Assembly (NCBI GenBank): GCA_030065315.1
Contig: JASJDB010000003.1
Span: 1 to 38,973 of the forward strand
Length of the DNA: 38,973 bases
Origin: Xenococcaceae cyanobacterium MO_167.B52
Lineage (GTDB): Bacteria > Cyanobacteriota > Cyanobacteriia > Cyanobacteriales > Xenococcaceae
Direction of reading: 5' to 3'
A program made the translations under genes and the position numbers. The notes beneath the pieces were generated by a model that saw only the letters and a list, made by a program, of their open reading frames with translations, searched no databases and was not told the DNA's origin. This document shows positions 31,633 to 38,973 of this stretch, piece by piece; positions within the stretch are counted from its first letter, which is position 1, and each line of letters starts with the position of its first letter.

Positions 31633-31895
31633 AGCTTTAGAGGCTTACGTACTAGTAAAGCAAAAAACTCTTGACGATTTTCAACCATTTCTAATTGATA
31701 ACCTTCCATTTTCAAGCTATCTGGTACTTGTTCTATGGGTTCTCCAGCATCTAGCCAAACTTCCAATAAAGCATTAGATGGCATTTGTTCTAAGCGTAGT
31801 TTGGTTCTGACAAAATTAATGGGACAGGGAGTACCCCGCAAATCTAGAAAAGCATCTGCTTGAGACTTATAATCAACATTTAAGCCACTAGTCAT
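31629..31895 (-). CDS. TusA/SirA-family sulfurtransferase-like protein
   Basis: The 88-aa product has the TusA fold signature [21 protein letters not shown] with the conserved Cys-Pro (Cys in TPCP), followed by [19 protein letters not shown] and a C-terminal strand. TusA-like proteins pass sulfur as persulfide on this cysteine, for example toward tRNA thiolation or cofactors; the substrate here is unknown. ATG 31895 overlaps the dnaJ stop as ATGA and its own stop overlaps rsgA as GTGA, so it is translated in tight coupling with a co-chaperone and a ribosome GTPase. Confidence 0.85.
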   Translation of the reverse strand: MTSGLNVDYKSQADAFLDLRGTPCPINFVRTKLRLEQMPSNALLEVWLDAGEPIEQVPDSLKMEGYQLEMVENRQEFFALLVRKPLKL

Positions 31896-33022
31896 TTATG
31901 AAATAATCCTCCCAAAAATCCTTCTAAACCTCCTTTTCCGATACTTTTTCCCTTAATACTGGCTAATTTTTCCAATAACTCTCGTTCATCAGCATTGATT
32001 CGAGTGGGAATTTCAACCTTAATTGTAATCAAGTGATTGCCACGACTTACTGGGTTGCCTAACTTGGGAACTCCTTTGTTTTCTAGAGTGATAATAGTAT
32101 TCGGTTGGGTTCCAGCGGGGATTGTAATCGTTTCTGTTCCGTCAACTCCATTAACTTCTAGGCGACAGCCCAAGATTGCTTGTAGATAACTGATCTTAAT
32201 TTCAGATTTAATGTTGATTCCATCTCTGGCAAATTCCTTGTCAGGCTCAACAAATAAATAAACATATAAATCTCCTGAGGTGCCACCGCGAACCCCCGCA
32301 TCTCCTTCAGAAGCTACTCTCAAGCGAGTTCCATTATCTACACCAGGAGGAATAGTAATTTTGAGTTTTTTGGTTTCTTGTTTTCTGCCTGCACCATTAC
32401 AAGCCTCACATTTAGCTTCTATAATTTGTCCTACACCATTACAGGTTGGACAAGTAGAAACTTGAGCAAAACTGCCAAAAGGAGTCCGAGTCGCTCTTTT
32501 GACTTGACCTACCCCATTACAGGTAGGGCAGGTACGAGGACTGCTACCTGGTTTGGCTCCACTACCTTGACAAACCCCACAAGTTTCTAAATGGGGTATT
32601 TTAATCTGCTTTTCCCCACCAAATATAGCCTCACGAAATTCCAGCTTTAAATCTAATCGGAGATCATCCCCTCTTGCAGGACCATTACGACGGCGAGAAG
32701 TTGTTTGAGAACCTGCCCCACCAAAACCGCTAAAGATCGTCTCAAATATATCGGCAAAGCCTCCCATATCACCATACTCAAATCCAGAGGCTCCGGCACC
32801 AGAAGAGACTCCAGCTTCACCGAAGCGGTCATATCTGGCTTTAGTTTCTGGTTCTGAGAGTATTTCATAGGCACGGTTGATTTCTTTGAACTTTTCTTCC
32901 GCACCTGATTCTTTATTTACATCAGGATGATATTTACGCGCCAGACGGCGGTATGCGCGTTTAATTTCTTCCTTGTCCGCATCTCTCGATACACCTAGGA
33001 TTTGATAATAGTCCCCTGCCAT
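31892..33022 (-). CDS. dnaJ: Chaperone DnaJ
   Basis: The 376-aa protein is a full type I Hsp40: J domain with the HPD triplet (KYHPDVNKE, about residues 31-39), a Gly/Phe-rich linker, four CxxCxGxG zinc-finger repeats ([32 protein letters not shown]) and a complete C-terminal substrate-binding and dimerisation region. It stimulates DnaK ATPase and presents unfolded clients. It lies 83 bp after dnaK and overlaps tusA by 4 bp. Start ATG 33022 matches [15 protein letters not shown], the normal family N-terminus; no strong Shine-Dalgarno is seen. Confidence 0.96.
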   Translation of the reverse strand: MAGDYYQILGVSRDADKEEIKRAYRRLARKYHPDVNKESGAEEKFKEINRAYEILSEPETKARYDRFGEAGVSSGAGASGFEYGDMGGFADIFETIFSGFGGAGSQTTSRRRNGPARGDDLRLDLKLEFREAIFGGEKQIKIPHLETCGVCQGSGAKPGSSPRTCPTCNGVGQVKRATRTPFGSFAQVSTCPTCNGVGQIIEAKCEACNGAGRKQETKKLKITIPPGVDNGTRLRVASEGDAGVRGGTSGDLYVYLFVEPDKEFARDGINIKSEIKISYLQAILGCRLEVNGVDGTETITIPAGTQPNTIITLENKGVPKLGNPVSRGNHLITIKVEIPTRINADERELLEKLASIKGKSIGKGGLEGFLGGLFHK

Positions 33023-33105
33023 AAATTCTTATTGTGTTGTGTGGTGTCCCTATCGTACTGTAACAAAATATTTTGTCTAAAGTTCTATATTATTACAACG
33101 ATAAC

Positions 33106-35145
33106 TTAATCTACAACTTCGTAATCATCAAATGATGTGTCATCATCAATCATAGTTCTGTCATCGTTGTATTGTTCGACAGCCAAACTTTGGTGGTTAC
33201 TTTGATTAACACTTACTACGGCTCTAGATGATTCATCTTGTCGGAGTCTATCTATAGGAGTTTCAGAACTAGCAATATTGGCTTCAATATCTTCAAACTC
33301 TAACATTTGCGCTAGGGCATCTTCCTCACTTAAGGTACTGTTCTGATATACTTGACTACCAGCTTGAAGTATTTTCTGTCGTAACTCTTCTAGAAGGTCA
33401 TTCATAATCTCAAAGCTGCCCTGACCGTTGTCAAATGTTTGGTCAATACGCCTTTTTAATTGACTGATATGAGATTTGAGTTCTTCTTTGATCAGATCGG
33501 GTTGACGACTTAGAGTGAGTTCGTAGTTGTAATATAAATCATCCGCTTGATTTTTCAATTCTACAAGTTGAAGCCGATTACGGTCTTGTTCCGCACAAGC
33601 TTCTGCTTCTTGACGCATAGTTTCTACTTCTACAGCACTCAAACCACCTGTGTTAGAAATGGTGATATTTTGGTTTTTTCCTGTACCTTTGTCTTCTGCT
33701 GCAACTTGTAAGATGCCGTTAACATCGATTTCAAAACTGACCTCGATTTGAGGCACACCTCTAGGAGCGACTGGAATACCATCTAGCAAAAATTTGCCCA
33801 AGCTTTTATTATCTTTTGCCATAGCTCGCTCTCCTTGGAGAACATGAATTTCAACTGATGTTTGTCCATCGACGGCAGTGGAAAAAACTTGGGATTTACT
33901 GGTAGGAACTGTGGTATTTTTTTCAATAATTTTTGTAAAAACTTCTCCCAAAGTTTCTAGTCCTAAAGACAGGGGGGTTACATCTAGCAAGAGTAAATCT
34001 TCTACCTCTCCTCCTAATACACCTGCTTGAACGGCAGCACCAAGAGCAACGGCTTCGTCAGGATTGACTGAGCGGTCTACTTGCATTTGGGGAAAAACAG
34101 TTTGAATAGCTTTTTGCACCCCAGGAATACGAGTCGAGCCCCCCACTAAAATTAAACGCTCAATGTCATCTGAAGATAAGTCAGCGTCTTTAAGAGATTG
34201 TTTTACAGGTTCTAAAGTTTGCTCGATTAAACCCCGAGCCAACTCTTCAAATTTAGACCGACTTAGTTCCATTTCCAAGTGTTTGGGTCCTGTTTCATCA
34301 GCGGTGATAAACGGCAGGTTAATCGAAGTAGTAGGGGCGGTAGAAAGTTCTATTTTGGCTTTTTCTGCTGCTTCTCTGAGTCTTTGTAAAGCCATTTTAT
34401 CGTTTCTAAGGTCGATCTGTTCTTGGCTATGAAAAGCTTTGATCATCCAGCGTACGATGACATTATCAAAGTCGTCACCACCAAGTTGATTATTTCCACA
34501 AGTTGCTTTTACTTCAAATACACCATTGCCTAATTCCAGAATCGAAACATCAAAAGTTCCTCCTCCCAAATCGAAAACTAAGATATTTTGTTCGCGGTCT
34601 AACTTATCTAAGCCATAAGCTAAGGCAGCAGCAGTAGGTTCGTTAATAATTCGTAAAACTTCTAGTCCCGCGATTGTGCCAGCGTCTTTAGTTGCTTGTC
34701 TTTGGGCATCTGTGAAGTAAGCGGGTACGGTAATTACTGCTTGAGTTACTTCTTCCCCTAAAAAGTTTTCTGCATCGGTTTTGAGTTTTTGCAAAATCAT
34801 TGCCGAAATTTCTTGGGGGGTATATTGACGATTTTGAATTTTAACGTCAACTGTCTTATCTCTACCAGTTACGCATTGATAAGGAACTCTAGAGCGTTCT
34901 TCTTCTGTTTCCTCCCAACGACGACCAATAAAACGTTTGATGCTATGAATTGTGTTAATGGCGTTGGTCACAGATTGTCGTTTTGCCAGTTGCCCCACAA
35001 GACGAGTATTTCCTTTGGCAAAAGCCACCATACTAGGGGTGGTACGCCCTCCTTCTGAGTTAGCAATTACTACAGGTGTTCCCCCCTCTAGCACAGAAAC
35101 ACAACTATTCGTAGTTCCTAAATCAATACCAATAACTTTTGCCAT
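33106..35145 (-). CDS. dnaK: Chaperone DnaK (Hsp70)
   Basis: The 679-aa product has a standard Hsp70 ATPase domain ([67 protein letters not shown]) and substrate-binding domain ([25 protein letters not shown]-type region). The C-terminal lid ends in an acidic tail with DDYEVVD rather than the EEVD of eukaryotic Hsp70. It is longer than E. coli DnaK (638 aa). Cyanobacteria usually have several DnaK paralogues; which one this is cannot be settled here, but linkage with grpE and dnaJ suggests the main stress chaperone. It follows grpE by 132 bp. I see no CIRCE element before it. Confidence 0.96.
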   Translation of the reverse strand: MAKVIGIDLGTTNSCVSVLEGGTPVVIANSEGGRTTPSMVAFAKGNTRLVGQLAKRQSVTNAINTIHSIKRFIGRRWEETEEERSRVPYQCVTGRDKTVDVKIQNRQYTPQEISAMILQKLKTDAENFLGEEVTQAVITVPAYFTDAQRQATKDAGTIAGLEVLRIINEPTAAALAYGLDKLDREQNILVFDLGGGTFDVSILELGNGVFEVKATCGNNQLGGDDFDNVIVRWMIKAFHSQEQIDLRNDKMALQRLREAAEKAKIELSTAPTTSINLPFITADETGPKHLEMELSRSKFEELARGLIEQTLEPVKQSLKDADLSSDDIERLILVGGSTRIPGVQKAIQTVFPQMQVDRSVNPDEAVALGAAVQAGVLGGEVEDLLLLDVTPLSLGLETLGEVFTKIIEKNTTVPTSKSQVFSTAVDGQTSVEIHVLQGERAMAKDNKSLGKFLLDGIPVAPRGVPQIEVSFEIDVNGILQVAAEDKGTGKNQNITISNTGGLSAVEVETMRQEAEACAEQDRNRLQLVELKNQADDLYYNYELTLSRQPDLIKEELKSHISQLKRRIDQTFDNGQGSFEIMNDLLEELRQKILQAGSQVYQNSTLSEEDALAQMLEFEDIEANIASSETPIDRLRQDESSRAVVSVNQSNHQSLAVEQYNDDRTMIDDDTSFDDYEVVD

Positions 35146-35277
35146 AATATCGAGGCATTCAGGTCAATTTTGTTCACAGTTAGCTTGATAAAAACAATCC
35201 AGAGTACAGTTTTTTTCCGTTGAAGATTATTCTTAACGGTGAAGTTGAGTCGGAATATTTTCTCATAGAAAACTAAT

Positions 35278-36045
35278 TTAGTTCTCGTCAACTACTTCAT
35301 CTTCTGAAGTTGTCTCTTCTTCTTCCGAGGTTATCACGGGTTCTTTAGGAACAGCAACTTTGACCATTGCATGTCGAATGACCTGTTCTTCTAGCATATA
35401 TCCCCGCATCAATTGCTCAATTACCGTACCTTCTGGATGTTCATCAGTTGCTTCCCTGAGCATTGCTTCATGAAAGTTGGGATCGAATTCTTGTCCTTCA
35501 GGACGCATAGCAGAGACCCCTAGTCTCTTGAGGCAATCAACTAAAGTTTTATATACTCCCTGATAACTATTCTGAATAGTTTGTTCTCCTTCTGTTGCTG
35601 GCTGGATTTGAACTCTGGCTCTTTCAAAATTATCTACTACTGGCAACAATTCAGTAACGAAGGCTTTTTTGGTTTGTTTGGTAAGATTTTCTTTTTCTTT
35701 GCCGGTTCTTTTGCGAAAATTGTCAAAGTCCGCTGCTAATCTAGCGTATTGAGCTTTAATGCCACTGCTTTGCTCAATTTTTTCATCTAGAAGCCTTTTC
35801 AAGTTAGCATTTTCTTGTTGTAGGGCGGAGATAATTGCCTCATTTTCAGTACTTTTTTCACTATCCAAGATTTGATCGGTTTCTTGAGAACTAGCATCAT
35901 GATTCTCTATGGATTGAGCATCTTGGGTTTCGGCAACAACCTCGGAAACTGCATTTTCGGAACAGGTTTCACTTGAATTAATTGTTTCTGAGGTGTTATT
36001 GGGAGTTTCGGAAGTAGTTGTTTGCTGATTTTGTTCGTCAATCAT
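35278..36045 (-). CDS. grpE: Nucleotide exchange factor GrpE
   Basis: The 255-aa protein is GrpE, which releases ADP from DnaK. An acidic, Ser/Thr/Gln-rich N-terminal region of about 90 residues precedes a long coiled-coil helix ([29 protein letters not shown]) and the conserved beta head ([42 protein letters not shown]). The C-terminal tail is acidic again. The track start (TTG) is replaced by ATG 36045. It is the first gene of the chaperone unit, divergent from pilB across 220 bp. Confidence 0.95.
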   Translation of the reverse strand: MIDEQNQQTTTSETPNNTSETINSSETCSENAVSEVVAETQDAQSIENHDASSQETDQILDSEKSTENEAIISALQQENANLKRLLDEKIEQSSGIKAQYARLAADFDNFRKRTGKEKENLTKQTKKAFVTELLPVVDNFERARVQIQPATEGEQTIQNSYQGVYKTLVDCLKRLGVSAMRPEGQEFDPNFHEAMLREATDEHPEGTVIEQLMRGYMLEEQVIRHAMVKVAVPKEPVITSEEEETTSEDEVVDEN

Positions 36046-36244
36046 AGGACACTTCAAGATTCGAGTTTTTTTATTAATAGGGAGTTACGAAGCTGCTTGA
36101 GAAAGCATATATTACCACATGGCAAAGTTATTATAATGACTTTCAACTGACAACAGTATCACAATAATTTTCTCTGGTGTTGAGGAATATTTTTATCATC
36201 TTGTCTGAAATTTTAACAATAGTTTGGGGAACACTGGGTAATAT

Positions 36245-36269
36245 CAGGAGACTATTTATGATTTTATGA
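36245..36269 (+). promoter_or_regulatory. Three-codon leader ORF overlapping the pilB start
   Basis: CAGGAG is ideally spaced (7 nt) for an ATG at 36258 that encodes Met-Ile-Leu and then stops at TGA 36267-36269, which overlaps the pilB ATG as ATGA. The same Shine-Dalgarno is 15 nt from the pilB ATG, longer than usual, so ribosomes may reach pilB by stop-restart. Confidence 0.55.
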
Positions 36270-38290
36270 CTTATTCATCATCTACTAAATCTACTAGATC
36301 TAAAAGAAATAGAGCGATCGCACTTCGTAATTATTTTTCTCCTTTTGGCAATAAACTGGTGGAAGCTGGATTCCTTAATGGGGAAGAAATGCAGAAGGCT
36401 TTAGCAGAAAGTCGTAAGTCTGGTCGTTCCTTGGTAGATATTATCGAATCTTTTAAAGGAGAGGCGTTACCACCTGATTTACAACGCCAATATAAAAAAC
36501 ACCATCTCTTCGAGTTAAAAATTCTCTATGGCGTAGAATCTGTCGATCCTGAAATTGAAGAAGTAAAAATCAAAATAGCAGGAGATTTAATTGATTCTCT
36601 GATTCCTTTGGATTTATGCCGTCGTTATCGCATGATTCCCCTAGAAAAGCAGGAGGAGCCTCTTGCTTTGTTGGTGGCGATGGTAGAGCCTGAAAACTTG
36701 GAAGCACAGGATGACCTGAATCGAATTTTGCGTCCCAAAGGAATCGAACTAAAACGAAAGGTAATTACTCAGTCAGATTATCAAAAACTAATTGATCAGT
36801 ATCTAGATGAGCAAGTTAAGCAAGAGAGCGTTAAGGAGAAGAAGAAAGACAATGTCAATGTTGATGTCTCTCTAGATTTAGATAATTTAGATTTTAATTT
36901 AGAAGAAACGGATGAGGACACTGCGGATGATTTGGGTGCAGTTAGTGAAGCTCAAGGGGCGCCGATTATTAGTCTGGTGAATAAAATTTTAGCTAAAGGG
37001 TTACAAGAAGGAGTATCAGATATTCACGTTGAACCTCAAGAAAATGCTTTACGAGTACGTTACCGCAAGGATGGAGTACTTCAGCAAGCCTTTGAACCAA
37101 TGCCGAAGAAAATTATTCCTGCTGTGGTGGCTCGCTTCAAGATTATGGCAGATTTGGATATTGCAGAGAAACGTCTGCCCCAAGATGGTAAAATTCGACG
37201 GATGTTTCAGGGCAGAAAAGTGGATTTTCGGGTTAATAGCCTACCCAGTCGCTACGGAGAAAAGGTCTGTTTGCGGATTTTGGATAACTCTGCTACTCAA
37301 TTGGGTCTAGATAAATTAATTACTCATCAACCCACCCTAGAACTAGTCAGAGACATGGCACAGCGTCCCTTTGGGTTGCTTCTGGTAACAGGTCCTACTG
37401 GTTCAGGTAAATCCACTACTCTCTACTCGGTTTTAGCTGAAAGAAATAATCCAGGGGTAAATATTAGTACTGCGGAAGACCCGATTGAATATTCTCTAGA
37501 TGGCATTACTCAGGTACAGGTGATTCGGGAAAAAGGCATGAATTTTGCCTCAATTCTACGGGCTTTTCTGAGACAAGATCCTGATGTAATTCTGGTGGGG
37601 GAAACCAGAGACCCTGAGACCGCAAAAACTGCTATTGAAGCTGCGATGACTGGTCACTTGGTATTAACTACCCTACACACTAATGATGCTGCTGGAGCAA
37701 TCTCTCGTTTGGATGAGATGGGTATTGAACCATTTATGATTTCTGGGGCATTAGTAGGAGTCCTAGCACAAAGATTAATGCGTCGGGTATGTAGCGAATG
37801 CAAAATTGCCTATAACCCTAGCACTGAAGAGTTAGCGCGATTTGGTCTATCAGCTTCTAATGAAGAAGAAGTTGTTTTCTATAAAGCTAAAACTTTAAAC
37901 GCAGAAGAAAAAGCGGAAGCTAAAGCTAATGGTACTCTTTGTCCCAAATGCGGTGGGGGTGGCTACAAAGGTAGAGTCGGTGTCTATGAAGTAATGAAAA
38001 CTTCGGAAAAAATAGAGGAGTTAATTAACCAAGGAGCTACTACAGATCGTATTAAGGAAGCTGCTGTAGAAGAAGGGATGATCACGATTTTGGCTTACAG
38101 TTTAGACCTAGTAAGGGAAGGTCACACCACTTTAGAAGAGGTAGAGAGGGTGACATTCACTGATTCCGGTTTAGAAGCAGAACTTAAAGCTAAAAGAAAA
38201 AGTGGTCTAGTTTGTCGTACTTGCAACGCCCAATTACAACCAGAATGGTTGGATTGTCCTTACTGTATGACTTCTCGTTTTTCTGACTAA
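36266..38290 (+). CDS. pilB: Type IV pilus extension ATPase PilB
   Basis: The 674-aa product has the GspE/PilB layout: an N-terminal domain (NKLVEAGFLNGEEMQKAL and LIPLDLCRRYRMIPL), a linker with charged low-complexity sequence (about residues 190-225), then the motor domain with GPTGSGKSTTLYS (Walker A), the Asp box, LVGETRDPETAKTA (Walker B/His region) and CPKCGGGGYKGRVGVYEVM as the tetracysteine-type zinc site. It powers pilus assembly, motility and DNA uptake in cyanobacteria. A further Cys pair set, CRTCN and CPYC, ends the protein. The ATG is preceded by an overlapping 3-codon ORF. Downstream 43 bp begins pilT. Confidence 0.94.
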   Translation: MTYSSSTKSTRSKRNRAIALRNYFSPFGNKLVEAGFLNGEEMQKALAESRKSGRSLVDIIESFKGEALPPDLQRQYKKHHLFELKILYGVESVDPEIEEVKIKIAGDLIDSLIPLDLCRRYRMIPLEKQEEPLALLVAMVEPENLEAQDDLNRILRPKGIELKRKVITQSDYQKLIDQYLDEQVKQESVKEKKKDNVNVDVSLDLDNLDFNLEETDEDTADDLGAVSEAQGAPIISLVNKILAKGLQEGVSDIHVEPQENALRVRYRKDGVLQQAFEPMPKKIIPAVVARFKIMADLDIAEKRLPQDGKIRRMFQGRKVDFRVNSLPSRYGEKVCLRILDNSATQLGLDKLITHQPTLELVRDMAQRPFGLLLVTGPTGSGKSTTLYSVLAERNNPGVNISTAEDPIEYSLDGITQVQVIREKGMNFASILRAFLRQDPDVILVGETRDPETAKTAIEAAMTGHLVLTTLHTNDAAGAISRLDEMGIEPFMISGALVGVLAQRLMRRVCSECKIAYNPSTEELARFGLSASNEEEVVFYKAKTLNAEEKAEAKANGTLCPKCGGGGYKGRVGVYEVMKTSEKIEELINQGATTDRIKEAAVEEGMITILAYSLDLVREGHTTLEEVERVTFTDSGLEAELKAKRKSGLVCRTCNAQLQPEWLDCPYCMTSRFSD

Positions 38291-38332
38291 ATTTTAATAA
38301 CAAATAATTAATTAAATCAAAGGTAAAAAACA

Positions 38333-38973
38333 ATGATGGATTTCATGATTGAAGATTTGATGGAGCAGTTGGTGGAGATGGGAGGCTCCGATATGCATAT
38401 CCAAGCCAGCGCACCAGTCTATTTTCGGATTAGTGGTAAGTTGACTCCTATTGGGGATGATTTGACTGCACCAGAATGTCAGAAATTAATCTTTAGTATG
38501 CTCAATAATACCCAACGCAAAGATTTAGAACAGAACTGGGAATTGGATTGTTCTTATGGGGTTAAAGGTTTAGCTCGCTTTCGGGTAAATGTGTATAAAG
38601 AACGAGGTTGTTATGCTGCTTGTTTGAGGGCATTATCTTCTAAAATTCCCAATTTTGATCAGTTGGGTTTACCCGATATTGTACGAGATATGACCCAAAG
38701 ACCCAAAGGATTGATTCTAGTTACAGGTCCTACTGGTTCAGGAAAAACTACTACTCTAGCAGCAATGTTAGACCTGATTAATCGTACTAGAGCCGAACAT
38801 ATTTTGACTGTGGAAGACCCAATTGAATATGTTTTCCCCAATATTAAAAGTCTGTTTCACCAACGACAAAAAGGCGAAGATACTAAGAGTTTTTCTAACG
38901 CTCTCAAAGGTGCATTGCGAGAAGATCCAGATATTATTCTGGTGGGGGAAATGCGGGATTTAGAAACTATTTC
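38333..38973 (+). CDS. pilT: Type IV pilus retraction ATPase PilT (partial)
   Basis: This gene is absent from the track because it runs off the window end. The readable part (213 aa, no stop) begins MMDFMIEDLMEQLVEMGGSDMHIQASAPV, the PilT-type N-terminus, and holds GPTGSGKTTTLAAML (Walker A), VEDPIEYVF and LVGEMRDLET (Walker B region). PilT disassembles pili to drive twitching motility. AAAGG 9 nt before ATG 38333 supports the start; ATG 38336 is also possible. It lies 43 bp after pilB in one transcription unit. The stop and C-terminus lie beyond the window. Confidence 0.93.
   Translation, partial: MMDFMIEDLMEQLVEMGGSDMHIQASAPVYFRISGKLTPIGDDLTAPECQKLIFSMLNNTQRKDLEQNWELDCSYGVKGLARFRVNVYKERGCYAACLRALSSKIPNFDQLGLPDIVRDMTQRPKGLILVTGPTGSGKTTTLAAMLDLINRTRAEHILTVEDPIEYVFPNIKSLFHQRQKGEDTKSFSNALKGALREDPDIILVGEMRDLETI

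Larger units (their letters stand above)
2233..36321. repeat. HIP1 octamers GCGATCGC (ten sites)
   Basis: Perfect octamers are seen at 2233, 10432, 12747, 13148, 13683, 16458, 25584, 25730, 27121 and 36314 (first base of each), nearly all inside genes. The highly iterated palindrome HIP1 is a genomic signature of cyanobacteria; about one per 3.9 kb here is far above random expectation for AT-rich DNA. Confidence 0.85.

Noticed and set aside
36046-36265. CIRCE heat-shock operator near grpE or dnaK
   Set aside because: I looked for the TTAGCACTC-N9-GAGTGCTAA palindrome upstream of grpE, dnaK and dnaJ and did not see it.
38659-38841. 60-aa minus-strand ORF opposite pilT
   Set aside because: Antisense shadow of the conserved pilT Walker A region.

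Overview
The window is cyanobacterial chromosome, AT-rich, with ten perfect HIP1 octamers (GCGATCGC). It carries genes confined to oxygenic phototrophs: petG, a cytochrome cM-like gene, ycf35/ycf46/ycf49 homologues and the cyanobacterial families DUF2808, DUF2973 and DUF2605. There are no rRNA, tRNA, IS transposase, prophage or CRISPR signals. Intergenic DNA is full of small dispersed repeats (heptamer tandem tracts, hairpin elements, MITE-like elements), which suggests a repeat-rich, larger-genome cyanobacterium. I cannot name the genus.

Layout. 1-4.6 kb (minus strand): pentapeptide-repeat protein, NAD-dependent epimerase/dehydratase, unknown lipoprotein. 5.1-8.9 kb: GST-like protein (+), convergent with a minus-strand unit of RHH regulator, ycf46 AAA+ ATPase and ycf35, closed by a clear terminator. 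9.3-18.1 kb: a minus-strand cluster coding for a fatty-acid activating enzyme (FadD/Aas family), a fused hydroxyacyl-CoA dehydrogenase/enoyl-CoA hydratase (FadN type), a thiolase (FadA) and a large acyl-CoA dehydrogenase (FadE type). Together these cover every step of fatty-acid beta-oxidation, which the commonly studied cyanobacteria are thought to lack. A 51-aa ribbon-helix-helix gene, missing from the ORF track, diverges from it.

19.1-22 kb (+): secreted unknown protein and an MscS channel. 22-24.5 kb: an extended CcsA-like cytochrome c biogenesis protein (-) divergent from a DUF2808 protein (+); a perfect 13-bp direct repeat 40 bp apart lies between them. 25.3-27.9 kb (+): TldD protease, then a solute-binding-like gene broken by an exact 28-bp tandem duplication. 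28-30.5 kb: petG (-, missing from the track), cytochrome cM (+), small conserved proteins, ycf49. 30.5-36.0 kb (-): grpE-dnaK-dnaJ-tusA-rsgA, with the last three overlapping by 4 bp each. 36.3 kb to the end (+): pilB and a pilT cut by the window edge, the type IV pilus extension and retraction motors.

What stands out: the beta-oxidation cluster with a divergent mini-RHH gene; the 28-bp duplication that splits an otherwise intact reading frame; a repeat-derived in-frame insertion in fadE; and several uncharacterised dyads and a possible small RNA. All identifications are from reading motifs by eye; no database search was run.
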